Counted from the first letter of the stretch, positions 1-7,913 are shown. The stretch is 39,485 bases of DNA from Gammaproteobacteria bacterium (GCA_002699185.1 PABG01000075.1:1-39485), one strand, 5' to 3'. The notes: a model not told the origin generated them from the letters alone. Made by a program: numbers and translations.

Positions 1-103
1 CGGTTGGAGATTATTCGCTGCGCTCACCCCTTCGGGGCCGCCCTGCGGGCGTTCTGCGCTCGCAAGCTCGCTTGTGCCACGTCGCTTCGCTCCTCGCAAT
101 GAC
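1..103. repeat. Partial palindromic intergenic repeat (MITE/REP-like), right half
   Basis: The end of this stretch, TCGCAATGAC at 94-103, is identical to the right terminus of the complete element at 18331-18468. The GGTTGGAGAT near base 2 matches an internal motif of that element in the opposite orientation. The interior holds short GC-rich inverted repeats. The left terminus is missing, either cut by the window edge or lost. It has no coding potential and lies downstream of the leftward glycosyltransferase gene. Confidence 0.55.
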
Positions 104-165
104 GAATAAATCAGAAGTTCCTCAGGAAAATGTTCGTGGATTTCGTGGGTTTCGTGGCCATATCC

Positions 166-849
166 TCAAGTGTAAAACCGTGCCAGGCGCTCGGGCGCCA
201 GGCCCAGGAAATAGCCCAGGCGCAGGCCCCACATCAGCACAATCGTGCGGATCACACCGCCCTGCTCCCAGCGCCGGCCGGAGGTTTCGATGTGCTGACG
301 CAGGCACAGCGGCGGACTGATGCGTTTAAGCGCCCGACTCAGTTCGATGTCCTCCATCAGCGGCTGATCGGCATAGCCGCCGATTTCCAGAAACACAGCG
401 CGTCGCACGAAGATACCCTGATCGCCGGTGGCGATACCGCTGAGCCGCGAGCGCAGATTCATCATCCGGGCCACCAGCCCCAGCAGGGGCGTGCGGCCGT
501 TGATGCGCACATCGAAACGTCCCCACGCCCGGCCCGGATTGGATTGCATGGCCTGCAGCAGCACCGCAGCATGCCCATCATCGAGCCGGGTGTCCGCATG
601 CACGAACCAGAGGATATCGCCGCCTGCCGCCTGCGCCCCGGCATTCATCTGCAGCGCCCTGCCGGGCGCTGTGCACAACACCGTGTCGACCCGCGGCCGG
701 GCCAGCATCACTGTCGCGTCCGTGCTGCCGCCGTCGACCAGGATCACCTCGTGGCCCTGCACCCGCAGCGGCTGCAGCGCATCGAGCAGATCGGCGATGC
801 CGCCGGCCTCGTTCAGGGCCGGGATGATGATGGACAGACGTTCAGCCAC
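166..849 (-). CDS. TIGR04283 family arsenosugar-associated glycosyltransferase
   Basis: This is a GT-A fold family 2 glycosyltransferase of about 227 residues. The N-terminus LSIIIPALNEA, the VDGGSTDAT motif and the WFVHADTR (DxD-like HADT) motif are typical of the TIGR04283 group, which travels with ArsS and is thought to add a sugar during arsenosugar biosynthesis. The GTG start at 849 is chosen because the family begins immediately before SIIIPALNE, and because it overlaps the arsS stop by 8 bases (GTGGCTGA), a translational-coupling arrangement. An in-frame ATG at 915 would only add a low-complexity Ala/Arg stretch lying inside arsS. It is the last gene of the leftward operon. The sugar donor and acceptor cannot be told from sequence. 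Confidence 0.88.
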   Translation of the reverse strand: MAERLSIIIPALNEAGGIADLLDALQPLRVQGHEVILVDGGSTDATVMLARPRVDTVLCTAPGRALQMNAGAQAAGGDILWFVHADTRLDDGHAAVLLQAMQSNPGRAWGRFDVRINGRTPLLGLVARMMNLRSRLSGIATGDQGIFVRRAVFLEIGGYADQPLMEDIELSRALKRISPPLCLRQHIETSGRRWEQGGVIRTIVLMWGLRLGYFLGLAPERLARFYT

Positions 850-1807
850 CCAGCGCCCCGCCGCAGCTGCTGCCCTGCCCCGCCGTGCAGCCATAGCAGT
901 GATCGGCCACGGCAATGGGGCGGCCCTCCAGATCCCGGTCGATCAGTTCGGACAGATGGGTATTCCCGCCGCGACTGCCCGGCAGGGGAATCCCCAGCAT
1001 CTGATTGAAGTCGCAGTCATGGACATGGCCCTGCCAGTCGACGCTGATCAGGCTGCGGCACATGACCGTCTCCAGGTTATCCGGACAGTGCGCCGACTTG
1101 AGCAGGCCCATGTAGTCGTCGAAGCCGCCATGGGAGACCAGGGTGCTGCCGAAGCGCGCGATGGGCATGTTGGTCAGGGCATAGAGATGGTTGAACACCA
1201 CGCCTTCGCGGCTGCCGAGCTCACGCCGGTAGTCGGCCTCGAGCTGGTCCTGGGGCGGCGGCAGGTAGGGCCCCAGCGGGTTGTACATCAGGTGGAGTTC
1301 GAGGCCGCTGTCCGGCTGGCCGTAGCCCAGGGCGTTCAGCCGCCGCAGGCCGCGGATACTGGCCGCGTACACCCCCTTGCCGCGCTGGCTTTCCACGTTC
1401 TCTTCCAGATAGCAGGGCAGCGAAGCAATGATCCCGACCCGGTGCCCGGCCAGGAATTCGGCCAGCCCCTCCTGGCCGGGTTCCTCCAGGATGGTGAGGT
1501 TGCAGCGGTCGATGACCTGCACGCCCAGCGCGCGCGCCGCACTGACCAGTTCGCGGAAACGGGGATGCAGTTCGGGCGCGCCGCCGGTCAGATCCAGCTG
1601 CCGCACGCCGCTCGCCTGCAGGAAGGCCACCACGGTCTGCAGGGTGGCACCGTCCATCATCTCCCTGCGCGTGGGCCCGGCATTGACGTGGCAGTGCAGA
1701 CAGCTCTGGTTGCACCTGTAGCCCAGGTTGACCTGCAGGGTCTGCAACGGGCCGCGGCGGATGGTCGGAAAATCGGTTTCGCGCAGTAACGGCAGGGTGG
1801 CGTGCAT
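842..1807 (-). CDS. arsS: Arsenosugar biosynthesis radical SAM protein ArsS
   Basis: The protein has 321 residues. The radical SAM cluster motif CNQSCLHC (C32, C36, C39) lies near the N-terminus, followed by LDLTGGAPELHP. The C-terminus carries CYGCTAGQGSSCGG, the cysteine-rich signature of the ArsS family. Family members are linked to formation of the 5-deoxyadenosyl-arsenic intermediate of arsenosugars. The ATG at 1807 is preferred because GAGGAG lies ten bases upstream. The reading frame stays open to 2017, but that extension translates a palindromic repeat and is not protein-like. The gene overlaps the downstream glycosyltransferase start. A repeat pair separates it from the VTT-rhodanese gene, so co-transcription with the upstream pair is likely but not certain. 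Confidence 0.9.
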   Translation of the reverse strand: MHATLPLLRETDFPTIRRGPLQTLQVNLGYRCNQSCLHCHVNAGPTRREMMDGATLQTVVAFLQASGVRQLDLTGGAPELHPRFRELVSAARALGVQVIDRCNLTILEEPGQEGLAEFLAGHRVGIIASLPCYLEENVESQRGKGVYAASIRGLRRLNALGYGQPDSGLELHLMYNPLGPYLPPPQDQLEADYRRELGSREGVVFNHLYALTNMPIARFGSTLVSHGGFDDYMGLLKSAHCPDNLETVMCRSLISVDWQGHVHDCDFNQMLGIPLPGSRGGNTHLSELIDRDLEGRPIAVADHCYGCTAGQGSSCGGALGG

Positions 1808-1881
1808 TCCGGTCGGGCTCCTCGGGAATCTGGCAGACTGTGGGTTGGACCATGGTCGGAGTGAAAAAGTTTTGGCATCTT

Positions 1882-2010
1882 CCCCCTCTCCCCCGGCCCT
1901 CTCCCCAAGGGGAGAGGGGGACCGCTTGTAATGGCTCCTGCATGCAACGAATCTCTCATTTTGCATTCCCCTCTCTCCCCTTGGGGAGAGGGCCGGGGTG
2001 AGGGGGGAGC
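1882..2010. repeat. Head-to-head pair of REP-like palindromic repeats (BIME-like)
   Basis: Two copies of a 39-40 base element lie at 1882-1920 and 1968-2007 in opposite orientation. Each contains the palindromic core CTCTCCCCAAGGGGAGAG or its variant, next to a CCGGCCC or GGGCCGG arm. The copies are nearly identical after reverse complementing, so the whole segment can fold as one long hairpin or as two local ones. It sits between the VTT-rhodanese stop and the arsS start, where it could stabilise or attenuate the mRNA of the upstream genes. Confidence 0.8.
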
Positions 2011-2023
2011 CATACACCCCCCT

Positions 2024-2986
2024 TCATTTCTCCACTGGATAACCCTGCTGATTCCAACTCACCATGCCCTTGCGCACCACGTGCACGTCGGCGAACCCCT
2101 GCTGAACCAGCAACCGGGCGGCAGCGGCCGACATGCGGTCGGTGCGGCACACGGTCGCGACCGGGCGTTCCTGGTACTCGCTCAACTCCTGCAGCCGCTG
2201 TTCCAGTTCGTTGAGCGGAATATTGACCGACCCCGGGATATGGCCCAACTCACCGTGGTAATCCTCCGGCTGGCGCACATCCAGCAGCAGCAGATCCTCG
2301 CCGGCATCCAGCCGTCGCTTGAGTTCATCCGTGGGCAGCAGCTTGCCCTTGCGGATGATGGCGATCAGCCGCGGCAGGAAGGCCACCACCGCCAGCAGCG
2401 CCAGCGCCAGCAGTGCCTTCTGAATCAGCCCCTCGCCGCCGGCCACCGCCTCGCGCCCGGCATAGCCCAGATAGGTATAGGCGAGCGCGCCCGGCAGCAT
2501 GCAGATCCAGGTGGCAATGAGGTAATGCAGGAAACGGATGCGGGTCAGACCCAGGGCATAGTTGAGCAGGTTGAACGGAAACAGCGGCACCAGGCGCACG
2601 AAGGCGACAAAGCGCCAGCCCTCGGCCTCCACGCCCTGGATCAGTTGCTTGAGACGTCCGCCGGTGCGCCGCGCCACCCAGTCCGAGGCCAGATAGCGTG
2701 CCACCAGGAAGGCCAGGGCCGCGCCCAGGGTGGCCCCGGTGAGATTGTAGAAGGTGCCCAGCACCGGCCCGAACAGCGCACCGCCGGCCAGCGTCATCAC
2801 CGAGCCGGGCAGGAAGAACACCGCGGCGATGGCATACAGGGCCATGAAGGCCAGCGGCGCGACCGCCCCGGCCTCGCCGATCCAGGCCTCCAGCGCGGCC
2901 ACGTCGAAGCGGTCGCGGTAAATCACTGCCAGGGCAATGCCGGCCGCCAGCAGCGCCAGCAGCAGGAGACGGCCGGTGGACTTCAT
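2024..2986 (-). CDS. TVP38/TMEM64 (VTT) membrane protein fused to a C-terminal rhodanese domain
   Basis: The protein has 320 residues. Residues 1-210 hold an N-terminal membrane helix and the VTT domain, recognised by FLPGSVMTLAGGALFG (about 58-73) and RLVPLFPFNLLNYALGLT (about 131-148). Residues about 215-320 form a rhodanese domain with LLLLDVRQPEDY, HIPGSVNIPLNEL and the active-site loop CRTDRMS, with Cys280 as presumed sulfur-accepting residue. The likely topology puts the rhodanese domain in the cytoplasm, but this is inferred. The ATG at 2986 is chosen because it forms an ATGA overlap with the upstream gene's stop and begins directly before a membrane helix. Related VTT proteins act in lipid scrambling or small-solute transport; the substrate here is unknown. 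Confidence 0.87.
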   Translation of the reverse strand: MKSTGRLLLLALLAAGIALAVIYRDRFDVAALEAWIGEAGAVAPLAFMALYAIAAVFFLPGSVMTLAGGALFGPVLGTFYNLTGATLGAALAFLVARYLASDWVARRTGGRLKQLIQGVEAEGWRFVAFVRLVPLFPFNLLNYALGLTRIRFLHYLIATWICMLPGALAYTYLGYAGREAVAGGEGLIQKALLALALLAVVAFLPRLIAIIRKGKLLPTDELKRRLDAGEDLLLLDVRQPEDYHGELGHIPGSVNIPLNELEQRLQELSEYQERPVATVCRTDRMSAAAARLLVQQGFADVHVVRKGMVSWNQQGYPVEK

Positions 2987-3840
2987 TCGCCGTCCCCCCA
3001 CTTGCGCCGGTTGATGGCATAGCCTGCGGTGCCGCGGCTGAAGGGGATGCTCAGCAGCCCCGGCAGCCAACTGCACCAGCGCTCCTCGCGGAAGGTGCGG
3101 ATGCCGATGGTCATGCCCTCATGGCCGGCACGCGGCTGGTCGCGGTAGGTGCCCAGCAGCCGGTCCCACCAGGGCAGGTTGAAGCCGAAATTGCTGTTGG
3201 TCTCATCGTCCTCGACCGAGTGATGCACCCGGTGCATGTCCGGCGTGACCACGAACCAGCGCAGCACCCGGTCCAGCGCAGCCGGGATGCGCACATTGCC
3301 GTGATTGAACATGGAGGTGGCGTTAAGCAGCACCTCGAACAGCACCACGGCCAGGATCGGCGGACCCAGCACGACGATCACACCGAACTTGATCACCATG
3401 GACAGCAGGATCTCCAGCGGATGAAAGCGCAGCCCGGTGGTGACGTCATAGTCCAGGTCGGCATGGTGCACCCGGTGCAGCCGCCACAGCGCCGGGATGG
3501 CATGCACCATCACGTGCTGCAGCCAGATGAAGAAATCCAGCGCCACCACCGAGGCCAGCACCGCCAGCCAGAAGGGAACCTCCAGATAATTGAAGATGCC
3601 CCAGCCCTGCGCCTGGGCGAAGGCCGCCATGCCCACGGCCGCGGCCGGGAACACCAGCCGCAGCAGCACCGTGTTGAGCACCACCAGGCCCAGGTTGTTG
3701 GACCAGCGCACCGATTTGCTGTGGCCGGGCACTCGCCGCGGGGCCAGGATTTCCCACAGCGCCATCAAAACGAACACCCCGACGAAGAACCCGAGGCGTA
3801 TCTGCGCCTCATGGGCCAGGATCCAGTTCTCGCCCGCCAT
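2983..3840 (-). CDS. Sterol desaturase / fatty acid hydroxylase family protein
   Basis: This is a 285-residue membrane di-iron oxygenase. The histidine clusters are in order HVMVH (H109, H113), HRVHH (122-126), FNH (H180) and HRVHH (203-207), interleaved with hydrophobic helices at about 15-30, 50-75, 88-110 and 145-172. This pattern defines the superfamily that hydroxylates or desaturates sterols, fatty acids, carotenoids and ether lipids. The ATG at 3840 has GAGAGG eight bases upstream; an in-frame ATG at 3864 adds eight charged residues. It is the first gene of the leftward operon, reads from the divergent promoter shared with the ArsR-rhodanese gene, and its stop overlaps the next start (ATGA). 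The substrate is unknown; a lipid is the most reasonable guess. Confidence 0.88.
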   Translation of the reverse strand: MAGENWILAHEAQIRLGFFVGVFVLMALWEILAPRRVPGHSKSVRWSNNLGLVVLNTVLLRLVFPAAAVGMAAFAQAQGWGIFNYLEVPFWLAVLASVVALDFFIWLQHVMVHAIPALWRLHRVHHADLDYDVTTGLRFHPLEILLSMVIKFGVIVVLGPPILAVVLFEVLLNATSMFNHGNVRIPAALDRVLRWFVVTPDMHRVHHSVEDDETNSNFGFNLPWWDRLLGTYRDQPRAGHEGMTIGIRTFREERWCSWLPGLLSIPFSRGTAGYAINRRKWGDGE

Positions 3841-3887
3841 GGTCTCATCCTCTCGCACTTGCATCCGGCCGCGGCCGGATATACTCT

Positions 3888-3918
3888 AATTGCAATTATT
3901 CAATTGATTTATTGAATA
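3888..3918. promoter_or_regulatory. Candidate ArsR-type operator in the divergent promoter region
   Basis: The AT-rich gap between two divergent start codons holds a perfect 8-base inverted repeat, TATTCAAT (3897-3904) and ATTGAATA (3911-3918), around a 6-base spacer. A second perfect 10-base palindrome, AATTGCAATT, lies at 3888-3897. ArsR/SmtB repressors bind AT-rich inverted repeats of this kind, and the neighbouring gene encodes one, so autoregulation of both directions is likely. No convincing -35/-10 pair could be fixed on either strand. Confidence 0.6.
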
Positions 3919-3945
3919 CAATATACGGCAATCCGGGATGCGTCA

Positions 3946-4611
3946 ATGAGCTTCAACGTCAAACATGCCCTGTTCACCCAGTTCGCCCGCATCGGCAAGG
4001 TCCTGGGCAACGCCCACCGGCTGGCCCTGATCGAGTACCTGGCCCAGGGCGAGCGCAGCGTGGAGGCGCTGGCGCAGGTCGCTGGACTCAGCGTGGCCAA
4101 TACCTCGCAGCATCTGCAGCAGCTGCGCCAGGCCGGGCTGGTGGAGACCCGCCGCGAGGGCCAGCGCATCCACTACAGACTCTCCGGCGATGACGTGGTC
4201 ACATTGCTGGACGCCATGCGCCGGGTGGGCAACCGCCACCTGGCCGAGATCGACCAGCTGATCGACACCTATCTCACCACCAAGGACAGTATGGAACCGG
4301 TGGCGGCACAGGAGCTCATGAAACGGCTGAAACGCGGCGAGGTCACTGTGCTGGATGTGCGGCCCGAGGAGGAATATGCCGCCGGCCATCTTCCAGGCGC
4401 GGTCAATATTCCCCTGAACTCGCTGGAGAAACAGCTCGCCGCTCTCCCCGCCGACCGGGAAGTCATCGCCTACTGCCGCGGTCCCTACTGCGTGCTTTCC
4501 TACGACGCCGTGGCCGAACTGCGCCGGCGCGGCTACCGGGCCCGGCGGTTGGAGGAAGGCTATCCGGAATGGCGCAGCGCCGGGCTGCCGGTGGAGGAAA
4601 CCCGGCACTGA
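3946..4611 (+). CDS. ArsR/SmtB family transcriptional regulator fused to a rhodanese domain
   Basis: The protein has 221 residues. Residues 1-110 form an ArsR winged helix-turn-helix, with LGNAHRLALIEYLAQGER and recognition helix region LSVANTSQHLQQLRQAGLV. Residues about 120-215 form a rhodanese domain with VTVLDVRPEEEYAAGHLPGA and the active-site stretch AYCRGPYC (C177, C182). The classic ELCVCDL metal site of arsenite-sensing ArsR is absent, so sensing may go through the rhodanese cysteines, for example persulfide or thiol state; that is an inference. It is divergent from the oxygenase/VTT operon with a palindromic operator between them. A small CxxC protein follows 42 bases downstream. 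Confidence 0.9.
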   Translation: MSFNVKHALFTQFARIGKVLGNAHRLALIEYLAQGERSVEALAQVAGLSVANTSQHLQQLRQAGLVETRREGQRIHYRLSGDDVVTLLDAMRRVGNRHLAEIDQLIDTYLTTKDSMEPVAAQELMKRLKRGEVTVLDVRPEEEYAAGHLPGAVNIPLNSLEKQLAALPADREVIAYCRGPYCVLSYDAVAELRRRGYRARRLEEGYPEWRSAGLPVEETRH

Positions 4612-4653
4612 TTCCGTGGTCCAATTCCGTAATAACAGCCAGCGGAGGCGGCC

Positions 4654-5040
4654 ATGCATAACCCAGCCGAAAAACTGATCTTCGTCTACAACGCCGACAG
4701 CGGCCTGTTCAACACCGCCACCGACATCGCGCACAAGATCCTGTCGCCGCAGACCTATTCCTGCGACCTGTGTGCCCTGACCCACGGGCATTTCAGGATC
4801 CGCAAGGAGTGGGTGGCCTTCCTGGAATCGTTGCCGCTCGAGCAGGAATTCCTGCACCGGGATGAATACCGGGCACGTTACGGCGGGACGGAACCACAAC
4901 CACCGGCCGTACTGCTGGATACCGGCGAGGGCCCCGAACTGCTGCTCGACCGCCAGGCCATCGCCGCCTGCCGCGACCTGGCCGCGCTCAAGCAGCGCAT
5001 CCGCGCCGGTCTCGATGCGCATCAGGCGGCGACCGCGTGA
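4654..5040 (+). CDS. Conserved small CxxC protein of unknown function
   Basis: This 128-residue cytosolic protein begins KLIFVYNADSGLFNT and carries TYSCDLCALTHG, a CxxC pair at Cys37 and Cys40. There is no signal peptide or membrane helix. The start has a clean GGAGG six bases before the ATG. I have an impression of similar small proteins in other bacteria but cannot name a characterised family. The CxxC suggests a redox or metal-binding role. It lies 42 bases after the ArsR-rhodanese gene on the same strand, so the two are probably co-transcribed, linking it to the same arsenic/sulfur response. Confidence 0.8.
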   Translation: MHNPAEKLIFVYNADSGLFNTATDIAHKILSPQTYSCDLCALTHGHFRIRKEWVAFLESLPLEQEFLHRDEYRARYGGTEPQPPAVLLDTGEGPELLLDRQAIAACRDLAALKQRIRAGLDAHQAATA

Positions 5041-5049
5041 ATTCATCCA

Positions 5050-5215
5050 GGCATGCCCGGCGCTCGAGATGACGCCTTCGGTTCCGTCATTCCTGCGCAG
5101 GCAGGACAAAAGCGCGCAGCGCGTTGAACGCCCAAAGGGCGGCCCTTTATGCCCTTCAGGGTAGTAGGGCGAGCGCAGCGAGTAATCCAGTCACCGCGGC
5201 GGCCTCGGAATAACG
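5050..5215. repeat. Non-coding segment built of degenerate palindromic repeats
   Basis: GTCATTCCTGCGCAGGCAGGAC at 5086-5107, less its last two bases, resembles one arm of the repeat inside the UvrA gene (15316-15382) and the single arm near 11020. Further on lie an imperfect AAAGGGCGGCCCTTTATGCC palindrome and a GAGCGCAGCGAG motif like that at the window start. The segment separates the CxxC gene from the DUF411 gene and shows no convincing reading frame. Confidence 0.45.
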
Positions 5216-5294
5216 ACCGGGGCAGTTCCGTCACAGACGCAACCGGATGACGCCAGCTTCGCTGGCTGATCAGAAAGCTGAAAGGAAACCCGTT

Positions 5295-5774
5295 ATGCCG
5301 ACACCCATCCGAACTCTCGCCGGTCTGGCCCTGACCGCCGCCCTCGCCTTCCACCCGGCCCTGGCGGAACAACTCGACCGGCTGATCGTGCACAAGAGTC
5401 CGACCTGCGGCTGCTGCGGCAAGTGGATCGATCACATGGAAGCCAACGGCTTCGCCGTCACACCGGTCGACGTGGCCGATCTCGGCCGGATCAAGCGCGA
5501 GCACGATATCTGGCCCGCCTACCGGTCCTGCCACACCGCCGTGGGCGAGCGGACCGGCTATATCTTCGAGGGCCATGTCCCGGCCAGGATCGTGGCCCGC
5601 TTCCTGACCGATCCGCCGGCAGGCGCCAGAGGCCTGAGCGTCCCGGCCATGCCGGTGGGCAGTCCGGGCATGGAAGTCGGTGACAAGTTCATGCCCTATG
5701 AAGTATTGCTGCTGGAGAAGGACGGCGGGACCCGGGTCTATGCCCGGATCGATTCGCCGGAACAGCAATACTGA
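5295..5774 (+). CDS. DUF411 domain-containing exported metal-binding protein
   Basis: The protein has 159 residues with a Sec signal peptide, cleaved near ALA-EQ at residue 24. The mature part has the DUF411 hallmark VHKSPTCGCCGKWIDHM, with a CGCC cluster at 38-41. WPAYRSCHTA and YIFEGHVPARIVARFL follow. DUF411 proteins occur in copper and other metal-resistance loci and are thought to bind metal in the periplasm. The ATG at 5295 is preferred over one at 5247 because AAAGGA precedes it and it begins the signal peptide. It is transcribed alone, convergent with the antiporter gene 32 bases away. Confidence 0.88.
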   Translation: MPTPIRTLAGLALTAALAFHPALAEQLDRLIVHKSPTCGCCGKWIDHMEANGFAVTPVDVADLGRIKREHDIWPAYRSCHTAVGERTGYIFEGHVPARIVARFLTDPPAGARGLSVPAMPVGSPGMEVGDKFMPYEVLLLEKDGGTRVYARIDSPEQQY

Positions 5775-5806
5775 AATCCCGGATCGACCCGGTGGACAGA
5801 ACCCGG

Positions 5807-7036
5807 TCATTCCCGTTTATCGCCAATCCCCATCCGGATATCCAGCGTCCTGGCCACGAAGCCCACCGTGGTGCCCTGCACCAGGATGCTGAACAACACC
5901 GCCCCGAACACCATGGACTGAATTGTCCACCAATAAGGAAGCTCCACCGGCAGCGACAGTACCAGGGCGATCGCGATCGCCCCGCGCAGTCCGCCCCAGA
6001 ACAGCAGCCCCTGCCAGGCCCATGAGACCGGTTGTCCCAGCAGTCTGGAGCCGAACGCGGACAGCCCCACCGACAGGGCGCGCGCGACCAGCATGGCGGC
6101 AATGGCGATCAACATCGCCAGCCATTGATGGGTGAACATGTCATAGGTGATCACCAGGCCCAGCAGGGCGAACACCAGAGCATTGAACAGCAGGCCCAGC
6201 CATTCCCAGGTACTGGCGGCGCTGTCCAGGTGCGCGAAGTCCCGCAGCAGGACCCTGAAGGTCAGCGCTGCCGAAACCACGGCCAGGATGCCAGAGACGT
6301 GCAGAATGTGTTCGGCCAGGTAGAAGCTGCCCAGGGCGGTGATGACGGTAACGATACTGATGACGGGGGCAGAGGCCAGCCAGCGGGCCATGCCGGCGGC
6401 GGTCAGGCCGAGCACCAGCCCGGTGACAAGACCGCCGAAAAACACCTGGCCGAAGTCGGCGGCAAGACCCGCTCCTGCCCCCCGGGTCTCACCCAGGGCA
6501 AAGGCCAGCACGATGCCGACCAGCACCACCGCGGCAGCGTCATTGAGCAGGCTCTCGGTTTCGATCAGCGCTTCCAACTCCCCGGGCGCCTTCATGCTCT
6601 GCAGTTTCGCGACCACGGATACCGGGTCGGTGGCGGCGAGGATGGCCCCGGTCAGAATGGCGGCAATCCAGGGAAAGCCGGCGGGATGGGCGATGCCGTA
6701 ATGGACCAGCACGGCCGTGACGAAGCAGCTGATCAGCACCCCGGGAACGGCGAGAATCACGGCCGGCACGAGCACGCGCTGCAACACCCGGGGCCGTATA
6801 TGCCAGGCCGCCTGGAAGATGAGTACCGGGAGGATGATATAGAACACCAGCGGCTTGAAGTTGTATGCCCTGATCCCGGTATCGAAGCCAGTTTGTACAA
6901 CAATGAGTCCGAACACCACGCCGGCAATCAGAGCGCCCAGCGTGAGATCCAACCGCAGCAGCCGGCTCAGCGCCAATCCGGTCAACGCCATCAGGGCCAG
7001 AAACAGTATTCTGCCTGTCACCAGCTCGATATCCAT
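5807..7036 (-). CDS. CPA1-type cation/proton antiporter
   Basis: This 409-residue protein has about 11-13 predicted membrane helices. The transport-core motifs of the NhaP/CPA1 family are visible: AATDPVSVV (about 134-142, with the acidic D137) and ESLLNDAAAVVL (about 161-172), plus WGGLRGAIAIAL near the C-terminus. It lacks the long cytoplasmic tail of eukaryotic NHE proteins. It would exchange Na+ or K+ for H+ at the inner membrane; ion preference cannot be read from sequence. The start is supported by AAGGGTGG upstream of the ATG. It is probably monocistronic: an 80-base gap separates it from the peroxiredoxin start upstream. Confidence 0.92.
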   Translation of the reverse strand: MDIELVTGRILFLALMALTGLALSRLLRLDLTLGALIAGVVFGLIVVQTGFDTGIRAYNFKPLVFYIILPVLIFQAAWHIRPRVLQRVLVPAVILAVPGVLISCFVTAVLVHYGIAHPAGFPWIAAILTGAILAATDPVSVVAKLQSMKAPGELEALIETESLLNDAAAVVLVGIVLAFALGETRGAGAGLAADFGQVFFGGLVTGLVLGLTAAGMARWLASAPVISIVTVITALGSFYLAEHILHVSGILAVVSAALTFRVLLRDFAHLDSAASTWEWLGLLFNALVFALLGLVITYDMFTHQWLAMLIAIAAMLVARALSVGLSAFGSRLLGQPVSWAWQGLLFWGGLRGAIAIALVLSLPVELPYWWTIQSMVFGAVLFSILVQGTTVGFVARTLDIRMGIGDKRE

Positions 7037-7115
7037 TGCACCACCCTTGCGGTAGGGTTACACGGCTGCCGGGAGTGACGCACAACCCGGTCGCAGGACC
7101 GCTGAGTAGCTGGCC

Positions 7116-7841
7116 CTAATCCAGGCGCTTGAGCGCCTCCACCACCGCAGCCGGCTCCATCCGTCTGGTGTAATCGACATCGGCGAAGGCGGCGCGGATC
7201 ACTCCGTCACGGTCGATGACGAAGGTGCCCGGCACCGGCAGCCCGCGCCGGCCCTCGCCGTTGAAGGCCTCCAGGTTCAATACCATCTTGCGATACACCG
7301 CGTTCAACTCCGCCGAGACCTCGAAATAGAGGTTGTAATCCTTCATGACCGAATCATTCACATCACTCAGGATCTCGAAGGGATAGCCGTCCTCCCTGAC
7401 CTGTTTCAGGGACTGGTCCGGCTGCTGCGGTGTTACAGCGATAAGACGCGCGCCGTGGTCCTCGATGTCGGGATGGGCCTCGGTCAAGGCCCTGAGTTCG
7501 AGATTGCAGTAGGGACACCAGGCCCCGCGGTAGAAGGTCAGCACCACCGGCCCCTGATCCAGCAGATCGTACAACCTGACCTCTTCGCCCAGGGCATTGG
7601 GCAGGGTGAAATCGGGGGCCCGCTCGCCGACATCCAGGCCGGGGTCCGGCAGACGTTCGGCCAGATCCTGCTGGGCCTGTTTCATGACGGCCCGATCGGC
7701 GGCGGACATGCGATCGGGATCCTGGCGGGCCTTGTAGGCCTCGATGCGCTGCTGCAGGCTGCCGGTCCCGGATTCGGCCAGCGTCGGCTGCAGGGGCAAC
7801 AAAAAATATAGGGACAGAACGGCGGTCAGGACTTTGAACAT
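7116..7841 (-). CDS. Exported peroxiredoxin-like (AhpC/TSA family) protein
   Basis: The protein has 241 residues. A signal peptide occupies residues 1 to about 23, followed by a helical segment and a thioredoxin-fold peroxiredoxin domain. The catalytic stretch is YRGAWCPYCNLELRAL, giving Cys109 and Cys112 in a CxxC arrangement like the peroxiredoxin-like AhpC/TSA subgroup. It should reduce peroxides or act as a thiol oxidoreductase in the periplasm. The start has AAGGAG at good spacing. It is co-oriented with the antiporter gene but separated from it by about 80 bases. Confidence 0.88.
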   Translation of the reverse strand: MFKVLTAVLSLYFLLPLQPTLAESGTGSLQQRIEAYKARQDPDRMSAADRAVMKQAQQDLAERLPDPGLDVGERAPDFTLPNALGEEVRLYDLLDQGPVVLTFYRGAWCPYCNLELRALTEAHPDIEDHGARLIAVTPQQPDQSLKQVREDGYPFEILSDVNDSVMKDYNLYFEVSAELNAVYRKMVLNLEAFNGEGRRGLPVPGTFVIDRDGVIRAAFADVDYTRRMEPAAVVEALKRLD

Positions 7842-7913
7842 GGTCGGACTCCTTATGGTCTTTCAGTATCCGACCATGGGAATCCGGACAGGTTCACACC
7901 AATCCCGGCAGAT

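Noticed and set aside
1808-2017. N-terminal extension of ArsS
   Set aside because: It would translate the palindromic repeat pair; the internal ATG at 1807 has a good ribosome site and fits the family length.
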